Source: Aradus depressus
Lineage: Eukaryota > Arthropoda > Insecta > Hemiptera > Aradidae
Direction of reading: 5' to 3'
DNA length: 64,000 nucleotides
Assembly: GCA_963662175.1 (NCBI GenBank)
Contig: OY759227.1
Coordinates: 9,394,501 to 9,458,500 of the forward strand
Positions 1 through 9,680 of the stretch are shown piece after piece. The position numbers and the translations under genes were made by a program. The notes beneath the pieces are model-generated. The model saw nothing but the letters and a program-made list of their open reading frames with translations. It was not told the origin of the DNA and did not search any database. Each line of letters opens with the position of its first letter. Within the stretch, counting starts at the first letter, position 1.

Positions 1-30
1 AAAGGTTTAAATAATAGTCAATTTTCTCAA

Positions 31-462
31 TTAATTTGAGGAGGCATACAACTTCACACCTGATGAGCCTGATCTCAGGGAGTGATGACACAATGACACA
101 GAGATTTGCGGAGAAGGGTTGTTGACGCACATGGTGATCCACGGGTATGAGTTTGAAATAATCACATTTCGGTTTCGTCCAGTGAGTCCAAATTTTAAAA
201 GTATGTTTCGTATTTGAAGAGAATCTGGGATGTCATTTGTCAGCCTTTTTTCCCCTTCTCGCTTGATATAGTTGTGAAGAGCACTCGTATTGGTAGAGAA
301 GGCTGCCCAATCTGCATTGTCCAGATGAAGAGATATTTTCTTGTGACAAAATACCACAACAGGTGATTGGTTGAGAAGGCCAACCTTAATAACCTTGGTT
401 TTTGACCTATTGAGGGGGAACTCTGTCGCTAGATTCAACTCCATTGCAGCTTCAAAGAACAA
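31..462 (-). CDS. Unrecognised 143-aa ORF beside a Polinton-like fragment
   Basis: An open frame of 143 codons on the minus strand. It overlaps the end of the neighbouring zinc-finger pseudogene in a different frame. I do not recognise the product: there is no signal peptide, no membrane segment and no clear catalytic motif. The C-terminal third is rich in Ser, Pro and Asn. The ATG lies inside the upstream frame, so the true start may be earlier or the ORF may be part of a frameshifted continuation of the same gene. Its position directly downstream of the Polinton-like zinc-finger frame suggests it belongs to the same decayed element, but that is inference from position only. Confidence 0.3.
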   Translation of the reverse strand: MFFEAAMELNLATEFPLNRSKTKVIKVGLLNQSPVVVFCHKKISLHLDNADWAAFSTNTSALHNYIKREGEKRLTNDIPDSLQIRNILLKFGLTGRNRNVIISNSYPWITMCVNNPSPQISVSLCHHSLRSGSSGVKLYASSN

Positions 463-1244
463 CTGGACATATTTTTACCCCTTGGAAGTATATTCATCTC
501 CCCCAAAGGCAGATATTTGTTAATGCGAAGGCGCATCCCGTCTAAGGCATAAAGACTCCACCCGCTTTTTTGCATTTGGGCCTCCTCCCTTTCTGTAATT
601 AGTTTTTCGAATGACGCATCTAAATAATCATCAAGGTTGGTGTCCGTATATGTAGGCTTATTTTTAGTTTTAATGGCCTTATCTGTCTTATCCCCGGTTA
701 CATTTTCAAATATTCATTCAACCATGAAATTTACTTTTAGAGATTTGTGATGTTTCAGCTCTTTAATGAGTTTACTTTTTAAACATTCACGCGCATCTTT
801 CAAAAAACCTCCCAAGTCACCATATTTATCAGATCGAATAAAATACGAGCCCTTCAAAAGATGTTTCATATGGGGCCAAGTTTCAGTCATAGGCCAAAGT
901 CTTAGCAACATCTTCTTAAGGGGCTCATTTTGTGATTTTTTAGCCTCTGGACCATCCTTATACACAGACTCATGACGGCGCCTGTTATATCCGTTCGAAA
1001 ATTGATGCTCGCAATGCTTACACTTATAAACCGTTCCACACCTAAGTTCATGCCGCTTTAGGCGACAAGATTTAGTAAAACTCGACAAGCATGTTTCACA
1101 AACAAAAGCGGGTTTAACTCCATGTGTAAACGCTTTATGGATATCCAAATCTGATTTTCGATCAAGGACAACGTTACATTGATCACATGCGAACATGATG
1201 AAGCAATATTTTTTTAAGAAAAAAGTTACTAAGTAGTGAGACAC
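435..1244 (-). pseudogene. C2H2 zinc-finger leader of a Polinton/Maverick-type gene, broken
   Basis: The frame opens at 1244, with a likelier internal Met at the start of MFACDQC. It encodes three C2H2-like fingers within the first ~85 residues (CDQC..H, CETC..H, CKHC..H). A helical Lys/Leu-rich stretch follows, then a TGA stop at 714-716. Read through that stop, the same frame continues to 435 and carries the motif KSGWSLYALDGMRLRINKY followed by LPLGE. From memory of the family, fingers followed by a GSGW-type motif and an aromatic-Pro-Leu block occur in arthropod proteins that carry a protein-primed family B DNA polymerase further downstream, as in Polinton-like elements. No polymerase motif is visible here, so the gene is truncated as well as interrupted. 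The finger calls are firm; the Polinton link is a recollection without a search. Confidence 0.55.
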
Positions 1245-1518
1245 AAGCGCTATCCACCATATGACAAATGTTGCAATATATAAAAAAAAACTTCAAGGCT
1301 ACAGGACTGTTTACGCATTCACTGTTGACTGGCAATAACAATGTAAAGAGGAAAGCTCCATGTATAAGAGCGGGAGTTACAACAAATCATTCAAAAACCA
1401 ACCTGTAGGACAAGCCCTGTTTCCCCTTATATATTACGTATAATGTCCCTATAAAAAATAAAGAATACAATTAGATAACGAAAAATTACAATTTTGAACA
1501 AAGAATACTTTTATCAAA

Positions 1519-1791
1519 TTAATTACCTTTATATTTGTCTATGTCCTCTTGGCTGACAATATTTATATATCGTCTGCAGAGATAAACATTGAAATGTTCC
1601 GCAACTTCTTCCAAAGCAGCGACAATTGATGGGCCGAGATTTCCCGAAAAAACCTTGTTACGTTCATCAGATTTAGTATAAATGTGTAATGACGTCATAG
1701 CGATCTTGTCGGAGAGTCTGGCCCCATTCAAAATACCTCCTATTAGATGGGAGGGCGTGCTCATTGGGGAAGTACATAGCCAATGATTCAA
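1519..1791 (-). CDS. Unrecognised 90-aa ORF upstream of the zinc-finger remnant
   Basis: A small minus-strand ORF lying upstream, in the transcription sense, of the zinc-finger pseudogene. The middle contains a plausible amphipathic helix (GPSIVAALEEVAEHFNVYL). No known family is recognised. It may be part of the same decayed Polinton-like element or chance; composition and length do not settle it. Confidence 0.25.
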   Translation of the reverse strand: MNHWLCTSPMSTPSHLIGGILNGARLSDKIAMTSLHIYTKSDERNKVFSGNLGPSIVAALEEVAEHFNVYLCRRYINIVSQEDIDKYKGN

Positions 1792-2279
1792 CTCAGGGTG
1801 TGTCGTGAGGCTCTTTCGACATACCTCTTCTTATATGACCGAGGCTGTACAGTAGGGTGGAGTGAAAAAAATGAATTTTTGATTTTCGGAAACGGGTACC
1901 TTTCAATGACTGTGTATGAGGCTTAGTAACAATTCTGTAAAATATTTCATTTTTACGACGTCATCTTGAGTCTGCGCATTTGACTTAAAGTTTTGGCATT
2001 TTTGAATATTTTTAGATTTTTCAAAAAATTGTTTAAAGTATTGGAAATGAAAAAATTGATGACGGGTGGTTATTAAATGGCAGTACAAGGCCTAAAATAT
2101 ACAAAGAATTTTTTTAAACCATTTTAGATTATACGCCCAAAGTTCATCAAATTTCCCGAAATTTCCGATATTTTCAACATTTTTATAACTCAATGTTTAC
2201 TCTCAATATTTACTTAAAGTGTCATCAAAACTTTGTCTTATTCCTTTTGTTATTATTAGTCCAGTTCATAGATACATTG
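1792..2279. other. AT-rich spacer without a supported gene
   Basis: About 490 bases of AT-rich DNA between the Polinton-like remnant and the TA target site of the DNA transposon. It has runs of A and T and a short weak ORF on the minus strand (1903-2088) with no recognisable content. Confidence 0.5.
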
Positions 2280-2297
2280 TACCTTACAAAAAGTGCG

Positions 2298-2423
2298 TGT
2301 GAGATAATAGAACGATGATGTAGATACATGTGGTTGAGAGGTGAGAGACTGGGCATTGTGTTATGTGATCTAGTCTAATAAAATAGTTCTAATTAACAGA
2401 ATTCTATTATTTATAAGTTAACA
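2298..2423 (+). repeat. 5' LTR of Mag-like copy 1
   Basis: 126 bp, starts TGTGAG and ends TTAACA. It differs from the 3' LTR at 6265 by a missing base near position 16 and one substitution near the end. It contains AATAAAA, a possible poly(A) signal. Confidence 0.92.
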
Positions 2424-2438
2424 TGGCGCAGTCGGAAA
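2424..2438 (+). promoter_or_regulatory. Primer-binding site, tRNA-Ser type
   Basis: TGGCGCAGTCGGAAA lies immediately after the 5' LTR. The first 12 bases match the PBS of 17.6/297-type elements, which is attributed to tRNA-Ser. Confidence 0.75.
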
Positions 2439-2514
2439 TTTGGTGAGTTAGAATTTCATAATCTATATTATTCTATTTTGATACTTTGGATTGAACCTGG
2501 ATTTTTGAAGCAAA

Positions 2515-5500
2515 ATGGATTTTGAACAAATGGCTAAATTTATGGAGATTCCAAGAATGAATAGTGAGGATAATTGGAAGGTGTTCAAAAGGCATTTTGA
2601 AATTTATTTGGCGGCTATGGGTGGAACTATTTCTGAAAAACGAAAAGTGGCATTGCTGTTAACAGCGATGGGTCCAAATGCAGTAGATATATTTGATTAG
2701 TTTAAGACAGTGGACAATAAATCTTCTTTTGAAAATGTTATTCATGCTTTTGGTGAATATTTCCTACCCAAAATTAATGTAAATTGTGAAAGATACAATT
2801 TTTTTACGACCGCACAAACATGTGATCAGTCAATTTCAGAATATGTCACTGTGTTGAAAACAAAAGCCAAGACATGTGAATTTGAAAATTTGGAGGAAAG
2901 TCTTGTGCTAACACAATTCATAATAGGAATAAAAAATATAAAATTCAAAGAAAAACTTTTAATTGCAGATAACCTGAATTTATTACAAGCACTGAACATA
3001 TGTAAAAATGCCGAAACCATTGAGAAACAAATAATACAAATGTCAGGTGATTCGTTTCCAAATTCAATTGATAAGATTAATCAAACTAGTTGTAGTCATA
3101 GTAGCAAGACACAAATTTCTAATTGTAAATTTTGTGGAGGGGCACATGTGTTCGGGCGTTGTCCGGCATTTGGAAAAATTTGCAAGCATTGTGGAAAGAA
3201 AAATCATTTTTCTAAAGTTTGTTATAAGAAAAAGGTCAATACTGTTAATGAAACTGAACGAGACGTATCAGTAAAGTCAGTTGAAGGCCGCAAAAAGGGT
3301 CGATGGACGGTAGATGTTCAGATAAACAGGACACCGATCACGTTCATTCTGGATACGGGGGCACAAGCTAATGTGCTGCCGTACACCACTTATAAGAAAC
3401 TTAGGTTATCTAAACTGAAAAGGTCGATAAGCAAACTGGTCTCCTATACAGGGGATCAGTTAGATGTTTGTGGAACTTGCCAAGTAAAAGGCTTCGTCAA
3501 GAATAAGGTATATACACTGAACTGTTTTGTTGTCAACACACAGTCGGAACCCATCTTAGGTCTCAAGACCTGTATGGAATTAGATTTAATCCAGCAGGTT
3601 CAGAATATAACACCGAGTGTACCTGACTATGTGAAGCCATATCTGTCCACCTTTAATGGGATGGGTAAAATAAAAGATGAACACACTATAGTTACTGATA
3701 AATCGGTGCCTCCGGTGGTACACCCACCACGGAAGATTCCATTTCACTTAAGAGATGGAGTCAAAGAAGAAATAAACAAGATGATTCAGGACGGTATTGT
3801 TGAAAAGGTAACTTACCCTACTGACTGGGTCAACCCGTTAGTAATTGCAAAGAAGCCGAATGGGGCGTTGCGGATATGTTTAGATCCAAAACAATTGAAC
3901 AAAGCCATCAAGCGGGAACACTTCCCTATTCCGACCGTAGAGGAACTCGCGGTCAAGTTGAAGGGAGCCAAGTATTTCAGCAAACTGGATGCCTACAGCG
4001 GGTTTTGGCAAATCCAACTGGACAACTCCAGTTCGGACCTCTGTACTTTCAACACTCCTTGGGGCCGCTACAAGTTCATACGGCTCCCGTTTGGCATTTG
4101 TTCAGCCTCGGAAGTGTTTCACAGACGTTTCAAAGAAGTTTTTGTAGGCCTGGAGGGTGTGGATACTTATATTGACGACATCCTAGTATGGGGCAGATCG
4201 AAGGAAGAACACAATCACACAGTGAAGCAGCTTCTTCAGAAAGCAGACGAGGAAAATGTCAAATTTAAAATGGAGAAATGCACATTTGGCGTAAAAGAAA
4301 TTAAATACCTAGGTCACATATTCAATGAGCAAGGCATTAGGGCGGATGAGAAGAAAATTGAAGCTATCAAAGGCATGAAGAAACCTGAAAACAAGAAGGA
4401 CCTACAACGCTTCGTAGGGATGTGCACGTACGTAAGTAAATTTATTAGAAATTATTCCGAAGTATCAGCTTCCTTAAGAATTTTATTGAAAAAAGATAAA
4501 TAAAATGAGAGAAATAAAAAAGAGCAACAGAATTCGTTTGACAACCTGAGGAAGTGTCTCTCGTCGGCCCCCTTATTAAAAGATTACGTGTCCAGACCTT
4601 TAACGTTATCAGTAGATGCATCGTCCTATGGAGTTGGAGCAGTTCTGATGCAGGATGGACATCCTATAGCTTATGCGTCCAGAAGTTTAACAGATACGCA
4701 AAGGAGATACGCCAATATAGAGAAAGAACTATTTGCTGTAGTATTTGGCCTGGAAAAATTTCACCAGTACACATACGGACGGCATGTATCTGTCGAATCA
4801 GATCATAAGCCTCTGAAGTTCATCTGCCAGAAAAATATTGAAGCATGCCCTCCTCGTCTGCAGCGGATGTTGATTCAATTACAAAAATATGAATTTGAGG
4901 TACGATATAAGCCAGGGAAAGAAATGTTCATCCCTGATACATTGTCTCGATCTCCTCAGAGAGGAACAACAACAGATGAAGCCTTAAGAGATGTTGATGA
5001 GGAGATCGAGGCACAAGTCTGCCTATTGAGGGATCAGCTGCCCATAGATGATTCTTTGAAGCAAGAACTCGTCAAAGAATATATAGGTGACAGGGAAATG
5101 AGGACAATCACGAGGTACCTGTCCGAAGGCTGGCCTGAGAATAAGAACGGGGTAGAGGAGTGCGCAAGAATGTATTGGCAGTATAGAGATGAGCTGCACG
5201 AAACAGATGGTCTGTTGTTTCGTGGCAGGCAGATAGTCATTCCCAAAGAACTCAGAAAAATCTTGCTAGAAAAAGTACACGAAATAGAAAAGTGTAAACT
5301 AAGGGCTCGAGAGTTTCTATTTTGGCCTGGGATGAATAATGACATCGAAACTATGGGTCGAAACTGTGATGTCTGCAGAAGAAATCAGAATTCTAACCAG
5401 CGGGAGCCCCTGTTAAGTCACCCAGTGCCGACTCGACCTTGGGAGAGAGTTGCCATGGATATTTTCAATTTTAGTAATATAAATTACCTGCTGGTGGCTG

Positions 5501-6160
5501 ACTACTACTCCAAGTACGTCGAATTGGTAACCCTACGTAGCTTGACATGTGAGGCTATTACTAATCATCTCAAAGGAGTTTTCTCACGTCATGGAATACC
5601 TAATGTCGTTATGTCAGATCAGGGACGTCAATTCACAGGACGACCTTTCCAAGAATTCTCCAGACAGTGGGGATTCAGGCAAGAAACATCGAGCCCAAGA
5701 TATCCTGTCAAACGGGTTCATTGAGAGACAAGTCCAAACAGTGAAGAACCTGTTGAAGAAAATCAAAGAAGCTGGGCAAGATATTTATGTCGCCTTGCTG
5801 GAGCTTCGGAATACCCCAACCAAGGACCTGCCTAGCCCCGCGGAACTTCTCATGAGTAGAAGGCTGAGGGGGATCATCCCGATAGGAGACCAGGGAGCAT
5901 TGATGCCACGAGTGTACCCTTTCAGAGAGGTAAAGGAAGCCCTACTGTCTCGGCAGAGAACTCAAAAGAACTACTTTGATAGGGGCACAAAAGTACTGCC
6001 GCCACTGAAGACAGGCGACGAGGTGAGGTTCCAGAAGACTCCGGGCTCGCAGTGGACCAGAGGAAGAGTGGTGGGGGAGTGCGACCGGCCCCGATCCTAC
6101 CAACTTCAAGACGAAGATGGATCAATTTATCAGCGGAACAGGAAATTCGTATCCAAGTAG
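2515..6160 (+). pseudogene. gag-pol polyprotein of Mag-like copy 1
   Basis: The ATG at 2515 matches the intact start in copy 2. Order: Gag; two CCHC knuckles (CKFCGGAHVFGRC and CKHCGKKNHFSKVC, near 3130-3235); protease with LDTGAQ at ~3348; RT with KLDAYSG, RLPFGICSA and YIDD (~4170); RNase H with VDASSYGVGA (~4610) and SDHKPL; integrase with C-x2-C and DDE residues (MDIF, SDQGRQF, GFIERQ). In-frame stops lie at 2698 (copy 2 reads Ser) and 4501 (shared with copy 2). About 12 bp are missing at 5280, removing the YGHLG stretch and one zinc-binding His. Two bases are missing near 5700, shifting frame before the catalytic Glu; the C-terminus runs on to TAG at 6158. Confidence 0.92.
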
Positions 6161-6258
6161 TTTTCAAATTGTTAGAAGTGTTTCAGTTTTCAGTTTGTGT
6201 TCTCATTGTATTGTGTTGCTCTTATTGTATTTCTTTTTTTTAATTATTTTTTTTTTTC

Positions 6259-6264
6259 GAGGGA
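6259..6264 (+). promoter_or_regulatory. Residual polypurine tract of Mag-like copy 1
   Basis: GAGGGA directly before the 3' LTR, behind a T-run. Copy 2 has a longer tract (AGAAGAGGAGGGA), so the copy-1 tract is eroded. Confidence 0.5.
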
Positions 6265-6391
6265 TGTGAGATAATAGAACAGATGATGTAGATACATGTG
6301 GTTGAGAGGTGAGAGACTGGGCATTGTGTTATGTGATCTAGTCTAATAAAATAGTTCTAATTAACAGATTTCTATTATTTATAAGTTAACA
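6265..6391 (+). repeat. 3' LTR of Mag-like copy 1
   Basis: 127 bp direct repeat of 2298-2423, followed by the GTGCG target duplication. Confidence 0.92.
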
Positions 6392-6396
6392 GTGCG

Positions 6397-6847
6397 GAAC
6401 AAGATTTTTTTTTTGATTTTTGTATGTTGGTACCAAGATATAAAAAACCGAATTTGCTAACAAAACCGACCTCGGGACAACTTTTGGCAGCTGAAAAACC
6501 ACGAAATTTTACTACTTTTTCAGTTTTTTTTCGAAATATCTCAGAAACAATCGACTTTAGCGACTCTTTTACCATTTAATATTTTAAAGAGGATTAAATT
6601 ATCTACAATTTGCATTCCCACAACTTGTTTGTAGAATAAATAGTGAGCGCGCTACAGCTTCCCAAACATTGACAATTTCAATCTATTCATGTTCCCCCAA
6701 CCCCTTCCTCCGCCTCCTTCCCCCCTCTCGCCTCCGCCCCCCTGACCATCACACTCACTGTTCTCTCCTGACTATTGCAGTTCTAGAGATAATTATTAAA
6801 CTTCACAATACATTCAATCCTCATGATATACCGACAAAGAAGCAATA
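6397..6847 (+). repeat. Left terminal inverted repeat (inner part) of the DNA transposon
   Basis: Continuation of the left inverted repeat begun at 2282-2297, displaced by the Gypsy insertion. It is complementary to 8382-8835 with scattered mismatches. Shared landmarks are a T-run, ATCTCAGAAACAATCGACTT, a C-rich stretch near 6690-6745 and ACAAAGAAGCAATA at the inner end. Confidence 0.85.
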
Positions 6848-7252
6848 TTTGAATGAACAAAAACATTGGGGTGATAGGTTATAAGCAACAACTCTAGATA
6901 TCAGTGTATAAAAGGCATAATGTTAATAAAAAATAAGTAAAGTAAATAACATGAAATGTTGAATAGAACAAATCAGTAATAATTATTCATCAATCATCAG
7001 TAAATATTCATCAGTGATAAATCAGTAAATAAAATAGTTAACATGATTGTCATGAATAACAACAAAATTGAACATGCTGGTTTCATATTAAAAATTTGCA
7101 CTTTGAAAGTAACAATTATGTAACCTATTTTGGTAGGTAATAGTACATAGGAGAGAAACATAAAAATTCTTTTTTTTATGTTTTTTTTTTTTTTTGGCCT
7201 TATGGTCGATGCATATTAGCCATCAAATTGGTTTGAAATATCATTAGTCCCA
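6848..7252. other. AT-rich interior of the DNA transposon, left part
   Basis: About 400 bases without a supported gene. Between 6970 and 7040 the word CATCAGTAA/ATCAGTAAATA recurs several times (short-unit imperfect tandem repeat). A T-run of about 15 is interrupted near 7175-7195. Confidence 0.5.
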
Positions 7253-7528
7253 TTATCTTTTTCGAAGACGTTTCGAATGCCCAGGTTCTTCTTCACGTTT
7301 TTTGTTTGGAGGTAGAAATACGCTTTCGTAATCAAGGCCTTCGTTTGATGGGGGCTCCAAAAGCTGTTGGAACAGATCCTCGTCATCTTTGCTTTCATCC
7401 AAAGACGAAATTGTTACAGAATTTTCGCACATCATGCCACTGCAGTGCTTACAAATTCTGGAGGATTTCAACCCTGTCTTGCAACAAGAGCCAGGCTCTT
7501 GTGCATCCTTGTTCTGGTCATTTGCCAA
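7253..7528 (-). CDS. Unrecognised 91-aa ORF inside the DNA transposon
   Basis: The N-terminal half contains a Cys cluster (CCKTG...CKHCSGMMC) that could bind zinc. The middle is acidic (SLDESKDDEDLF) and the tail is basic (KKREEEPGHSKRLRKR), resembling a nuclear localisation signal. No transposase signature is recognised. It lies downstream of the 7911-8294 ORF on the same strand, so both could be exons or fragments of one gene carried by the element. The start codon is uncertain. Confidence 0.3.
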   Translation of the reverse strand: MANDQNKDAQEPGSCCKTGLKSSRICKHCSGMMCENSVTISSLDESKDDEDLFQQLLEPPSNEGLDYESVFLPPNKKREEEPGHSKRLRKR

Positions 7529-7910
7529 AAACGTTTCATGAGCAGCTAGATCATGCTTTTCTCAAAGATTACTTCAGGGGAACGATGTATCTTCATGCGC
7601 CTCAATCTCTCAGATCTCTTTGTATATCATCTCTTTGTGCAGGATATTATATATATCAAATACAACCACAGCCTGGGATCCATAATGTCGGATCAAATAC
7701 TACTCTTGGCTAAGGAATCATTGCAAGGACAATTGACTTTATGTAGGAGGTATCCTCCATCTACAACAGCAAAATGTTTTTTCTCCGCCATTTCATTGTA
7801 GTCTGTGGGATGAAAGCCGTGTACAATGATGATCTAGTGCCTTTCCTTATGCCTTCTTCGGAGAAAAGAGACATAGGATGGGGAGCAAGTTCGTATGTGA
7901 AAAACTGTTG

Positions 7911-8294
7911 TTATGAGGTTACAACTTTGTCTTTCCTTTTAAACGCCATTTTCTTGAAATTACCATGATCGACCATTTGTGAAACCCTTTCCATACCAAC
8001 CTCTTGAGCCAAATGACTGATGACGTCTACTCCTCCAACAATACCACTGCTTAATGACATTATGGCTGAAAAGGCGGGGTGTTGTAAAAGCCACTCCCGC
8101 AATTTATTGGAGTCACCAGCGTCTCGGTCTACACGAGAAGTTCGCATATCCACATGTTGCTCTGATGTTTCATAATGTATACCACAGAAATCTTCAAGTT
8201 CATCACAGACATGAATACCATGGCCAGAGTCCATTTTGCCAAAACATTGTCTGAAATCCCTCTCCCACGTGACGTGAAACACCTCCACGGGCAT
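7911..8294 (-). CDS. Unrecognised 127-aa ORF inside the DNA transposon
   Basis: The ORF contains the stretch HYETSEQHVDMRTSRVDRD followed by KLREWLLQHPAF. From memory this pattern (T/S-EQH, charged R/K-D-D run, K-L-x2-W-x3-H-PF) occurs in repetitive arthropod ORFs of unknown function; I cannot name the family. The C-terminus is basic. Upstream of it on the minus strand is the right inverted repeat, which could supply a promoter. It is short for a transposase and may be a fragment or one exon. Confidence 0.35.
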   Translation of the reverse strand: MPVEVFHVTWERDFRQCFGKMDSGHGIHVCDELEDFCGIHYETSEQHVDMRTSRVDRDAGDSNKLREWLLQHPAFSAIMSLSSGIVGGVDVISHLAQEVGMERVSQMVDHGNFKKMAFKRKDKVVTS

Positions 8295-8381
8295 TCATAT
8301 TCTTCATTAGTGTTTGTTTGCTCAATGGTTTGAGATCAATACTTGGAGCGTCTTATGGTGAGCGTCTTATGGTGAGCGTCT

Positions 8382-8851
8382 TATTGCTTCTTTGTTGGTA
8401 AATCATCAGGATAGAATGTATTGTGAAGTTTAATAATTATCTCTAGAACTGCAATAGTCAGGAGAGAACAGTGAGTGTGATGGTCAGAGGGCGGAGGCGA
8501 GAGAGGGGGAAGGAGGCGGAGGAGGGGGTTGGAGGAACATGAATAGATTGAAATTGTCAATGTTTGGGAAGCTATAGCGCGCTCACTATTCATTCTACAA
8601 ACAAGTTGTGTGAATGCAAATTGTAGATAATTTAATCCTCTTTAAAATAATAAAGTAAGGTAAAAGAGTCGCTAAAGTCGATCGTTTCTGAGATATTTAA
8701 AAAAAACTGAAAAAGTCGTAAAATTTCGTGGTTTTTCGGCTACCAAAAGTTGTCCCGAGGTCGCTTTTGTTAGCAAATTCGGTTTTTTATATCTTGGTAC
8801 CAACATACAAAAATCAAAAAAAAAAAATCTTGTACCGCACCTTTTGTAAGG
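8382..8851 (-). repeat. Right terminal inverted repeat of the DNA transposon
   Basis: An uninterrupted 470 bp arm, inverse of 2282-2297 plus 6397-6847. Just inside its inner end, the 14 bp unit GGTGAGCGTCTTAT occurs as about three direct copies between 8345 and 8385; the left inner end lacks them. Confidence 0.85.
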
Positions 8852-8898
8852 TACGCCCCTTTTTTCATACCTGCGGACTGGACTATATTACCTTGTAT

Positions 8899-9018
8899 TG
8901 TGCATTGCAAACGGGTACACATGTTTTCGTTAGAATCGATCGAGTGAAAAAAGGCTTAGAACCAGCGTATGATGGCCCTTTTCTGGTCAAACTGAAATCT
9001 GGTGCAAGGACTGAAATA
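8899..9018 (+). pseudogene. Gypsy integrase C-terminal fragment
   Basis: A ~40-residue stretch containing THVFVRIDRVKKGLEPAYDG followed by PFLV. It matches the small C-terminal domain of Ty3/Gypsy integrases of the CsRn1 type (THVFVR...L.P.Y.GP). No upstream integrase core is present; the right end of the DNA transposon lies 46 bp upstream. It stops at 9019-9021. Confidence 0.65.
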
Positions 9019-9021
9019 TGA

Positions 9022-9680
9022 GTGAAACTTCTGGGGTGAAAGTAGGGGCGTAGGCGATGGGTAAAAACTTTGTGAAAGACCCCAGAGGGGAGCTGTAACT
9101 TACTCTAGGGAAGTAGGTTGATTCAAGGGAGAGACAATATAGTATAGGATGACATCAGGAGGTGGAAATTTTCTGAGAGGGGCGATTGTTTACGTCAAGT
9201 TGAGAAAATGAGGTTTGTAGGAGACAATAGTTGTGGGGGCGTAGAAGTGGGTCAGAAAATTTGGAAGAAAGAAATGAGGATCCGTTCATAAGAAGTGGAT
9301 GACCTTGAATTGGGAAATCGTAAAGTTCTGGGGAAGTACATACGAGTGGGGGCTCTCTGGTTTCGTGTTGGAAGACCCAGATGAGCGCCCTCGAGGATTT
9401 TTCGGGAGGGGGGGGGGGGGGGGGGGTGGTTATGGGGTAGGGAATTGGGGAAGAATATTGATGGCGATTCAAGGGAGAGGTGAAAAAGTAGTATAGGATG
9501 AAGTCATATAGTTGAACTAGGGAGGTACATTGAGTCAGAGCGGCGCCTCATTGAGTGGGAGGTGGTGGTGGGTGACGACGTCATAGGGTTGAGCTGGGGA
9601 GGTACATTGATTCAGAACTACGCCTCAAGGAGTGGGGGTGGAGGTGGTATGCGGCTCAAGGAGTGGATGGTGGTGTAACC
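9022..9680. repeat. G-rich degenerate repeat region
   Basis: Purine-rich DNA with recurring words such as GGGGAGGTACATTGA-T-CAGA, ACGCCTCAAGGAGTGGG and GACGTCATAG (two or more diverged copies between 9500 and 9660). A 19-base G run lies at 9408-9426. Part of it resembles 29480-29600. No coding potential is supported. Confidence 0.6.

Larger units (their letters stand above)
2298..6391 (+). mobile_element. Mag-like Ty3/Gypsy retrotransposon, copy 1 (full length, defective)
   Basis: Bounded by 126-127 bp LTRs (TGTGAG...TTAACA) and a perfect 5 bp target duplication GTGCG (2293-2297 and 6392-6396). The PBS TGGCGCAGTCGG follows the 5' LTR directly, of the type seen in 17.6/297/mag elements and attributed to tRNA-Ser. 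One continuous gag-pol frame encodes Gag with zinc knuckles, protease, RT, RNase H and integrase. Short LTRs, this PBS and fused gag-pol point to the Mag clade. It is defective through stops at 2698 and 4501, a loss of ~12 bp in the integrase zinc finger and a frameshift near 5700. The insertion lies inside the TIR of a DNA transposon. Confidence 0.92.
2282..8851. mobile_element. DNA transposon with ~470 bp terminal inverted repeats, TA target duplication
   Basis: The left end starts CCTTACAAAAAGTGCG at 2282 and the right end is its inverse at 8836-8851. Each end is flanked by TA (2280-2281, 8852-8853). The left repeat is interrupted by the Mag-like Gypsy element at 2298-6391. With that and its 5 bp duplication removed, the left arm (2282-2297 plus 6397-6847) aligns with the right arm (8382-8851) almost throughout, including the T-run, a GGTACCA segment and a C/G-rich stretch. 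The native element is therefore ~2.47 kb. The inner region holds two small unrecognised minus-strand ORFs. A TA duplication fits Tc1/mariner-like transposases among others, but no DDE motif is visible, so superfamily is left open. It looks non-autonomous. Confidence 0.8.

Noticed and set aside
714..1244. Host zinc-finger transcription factor gene
   Set aside because: The frame reads on, through one stop, into a GSGW-type motif of mobile-element proteins; only three irregular fingers and no linker consensus.
2515..6160. Endogenous retrovirus with env
   Set aside because: The space between the integrase end and 3' LTR is about 100 bp; there is no env frame.
7306..7713. 135-aa plus-strand ORF in the DNA transposon
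   Set aside because: Opposite the 7253-7528 ORF; irregular composition and no motif. The minus-strand ORF with the Cys cluster and basic tail is the better candidate, though also weak.
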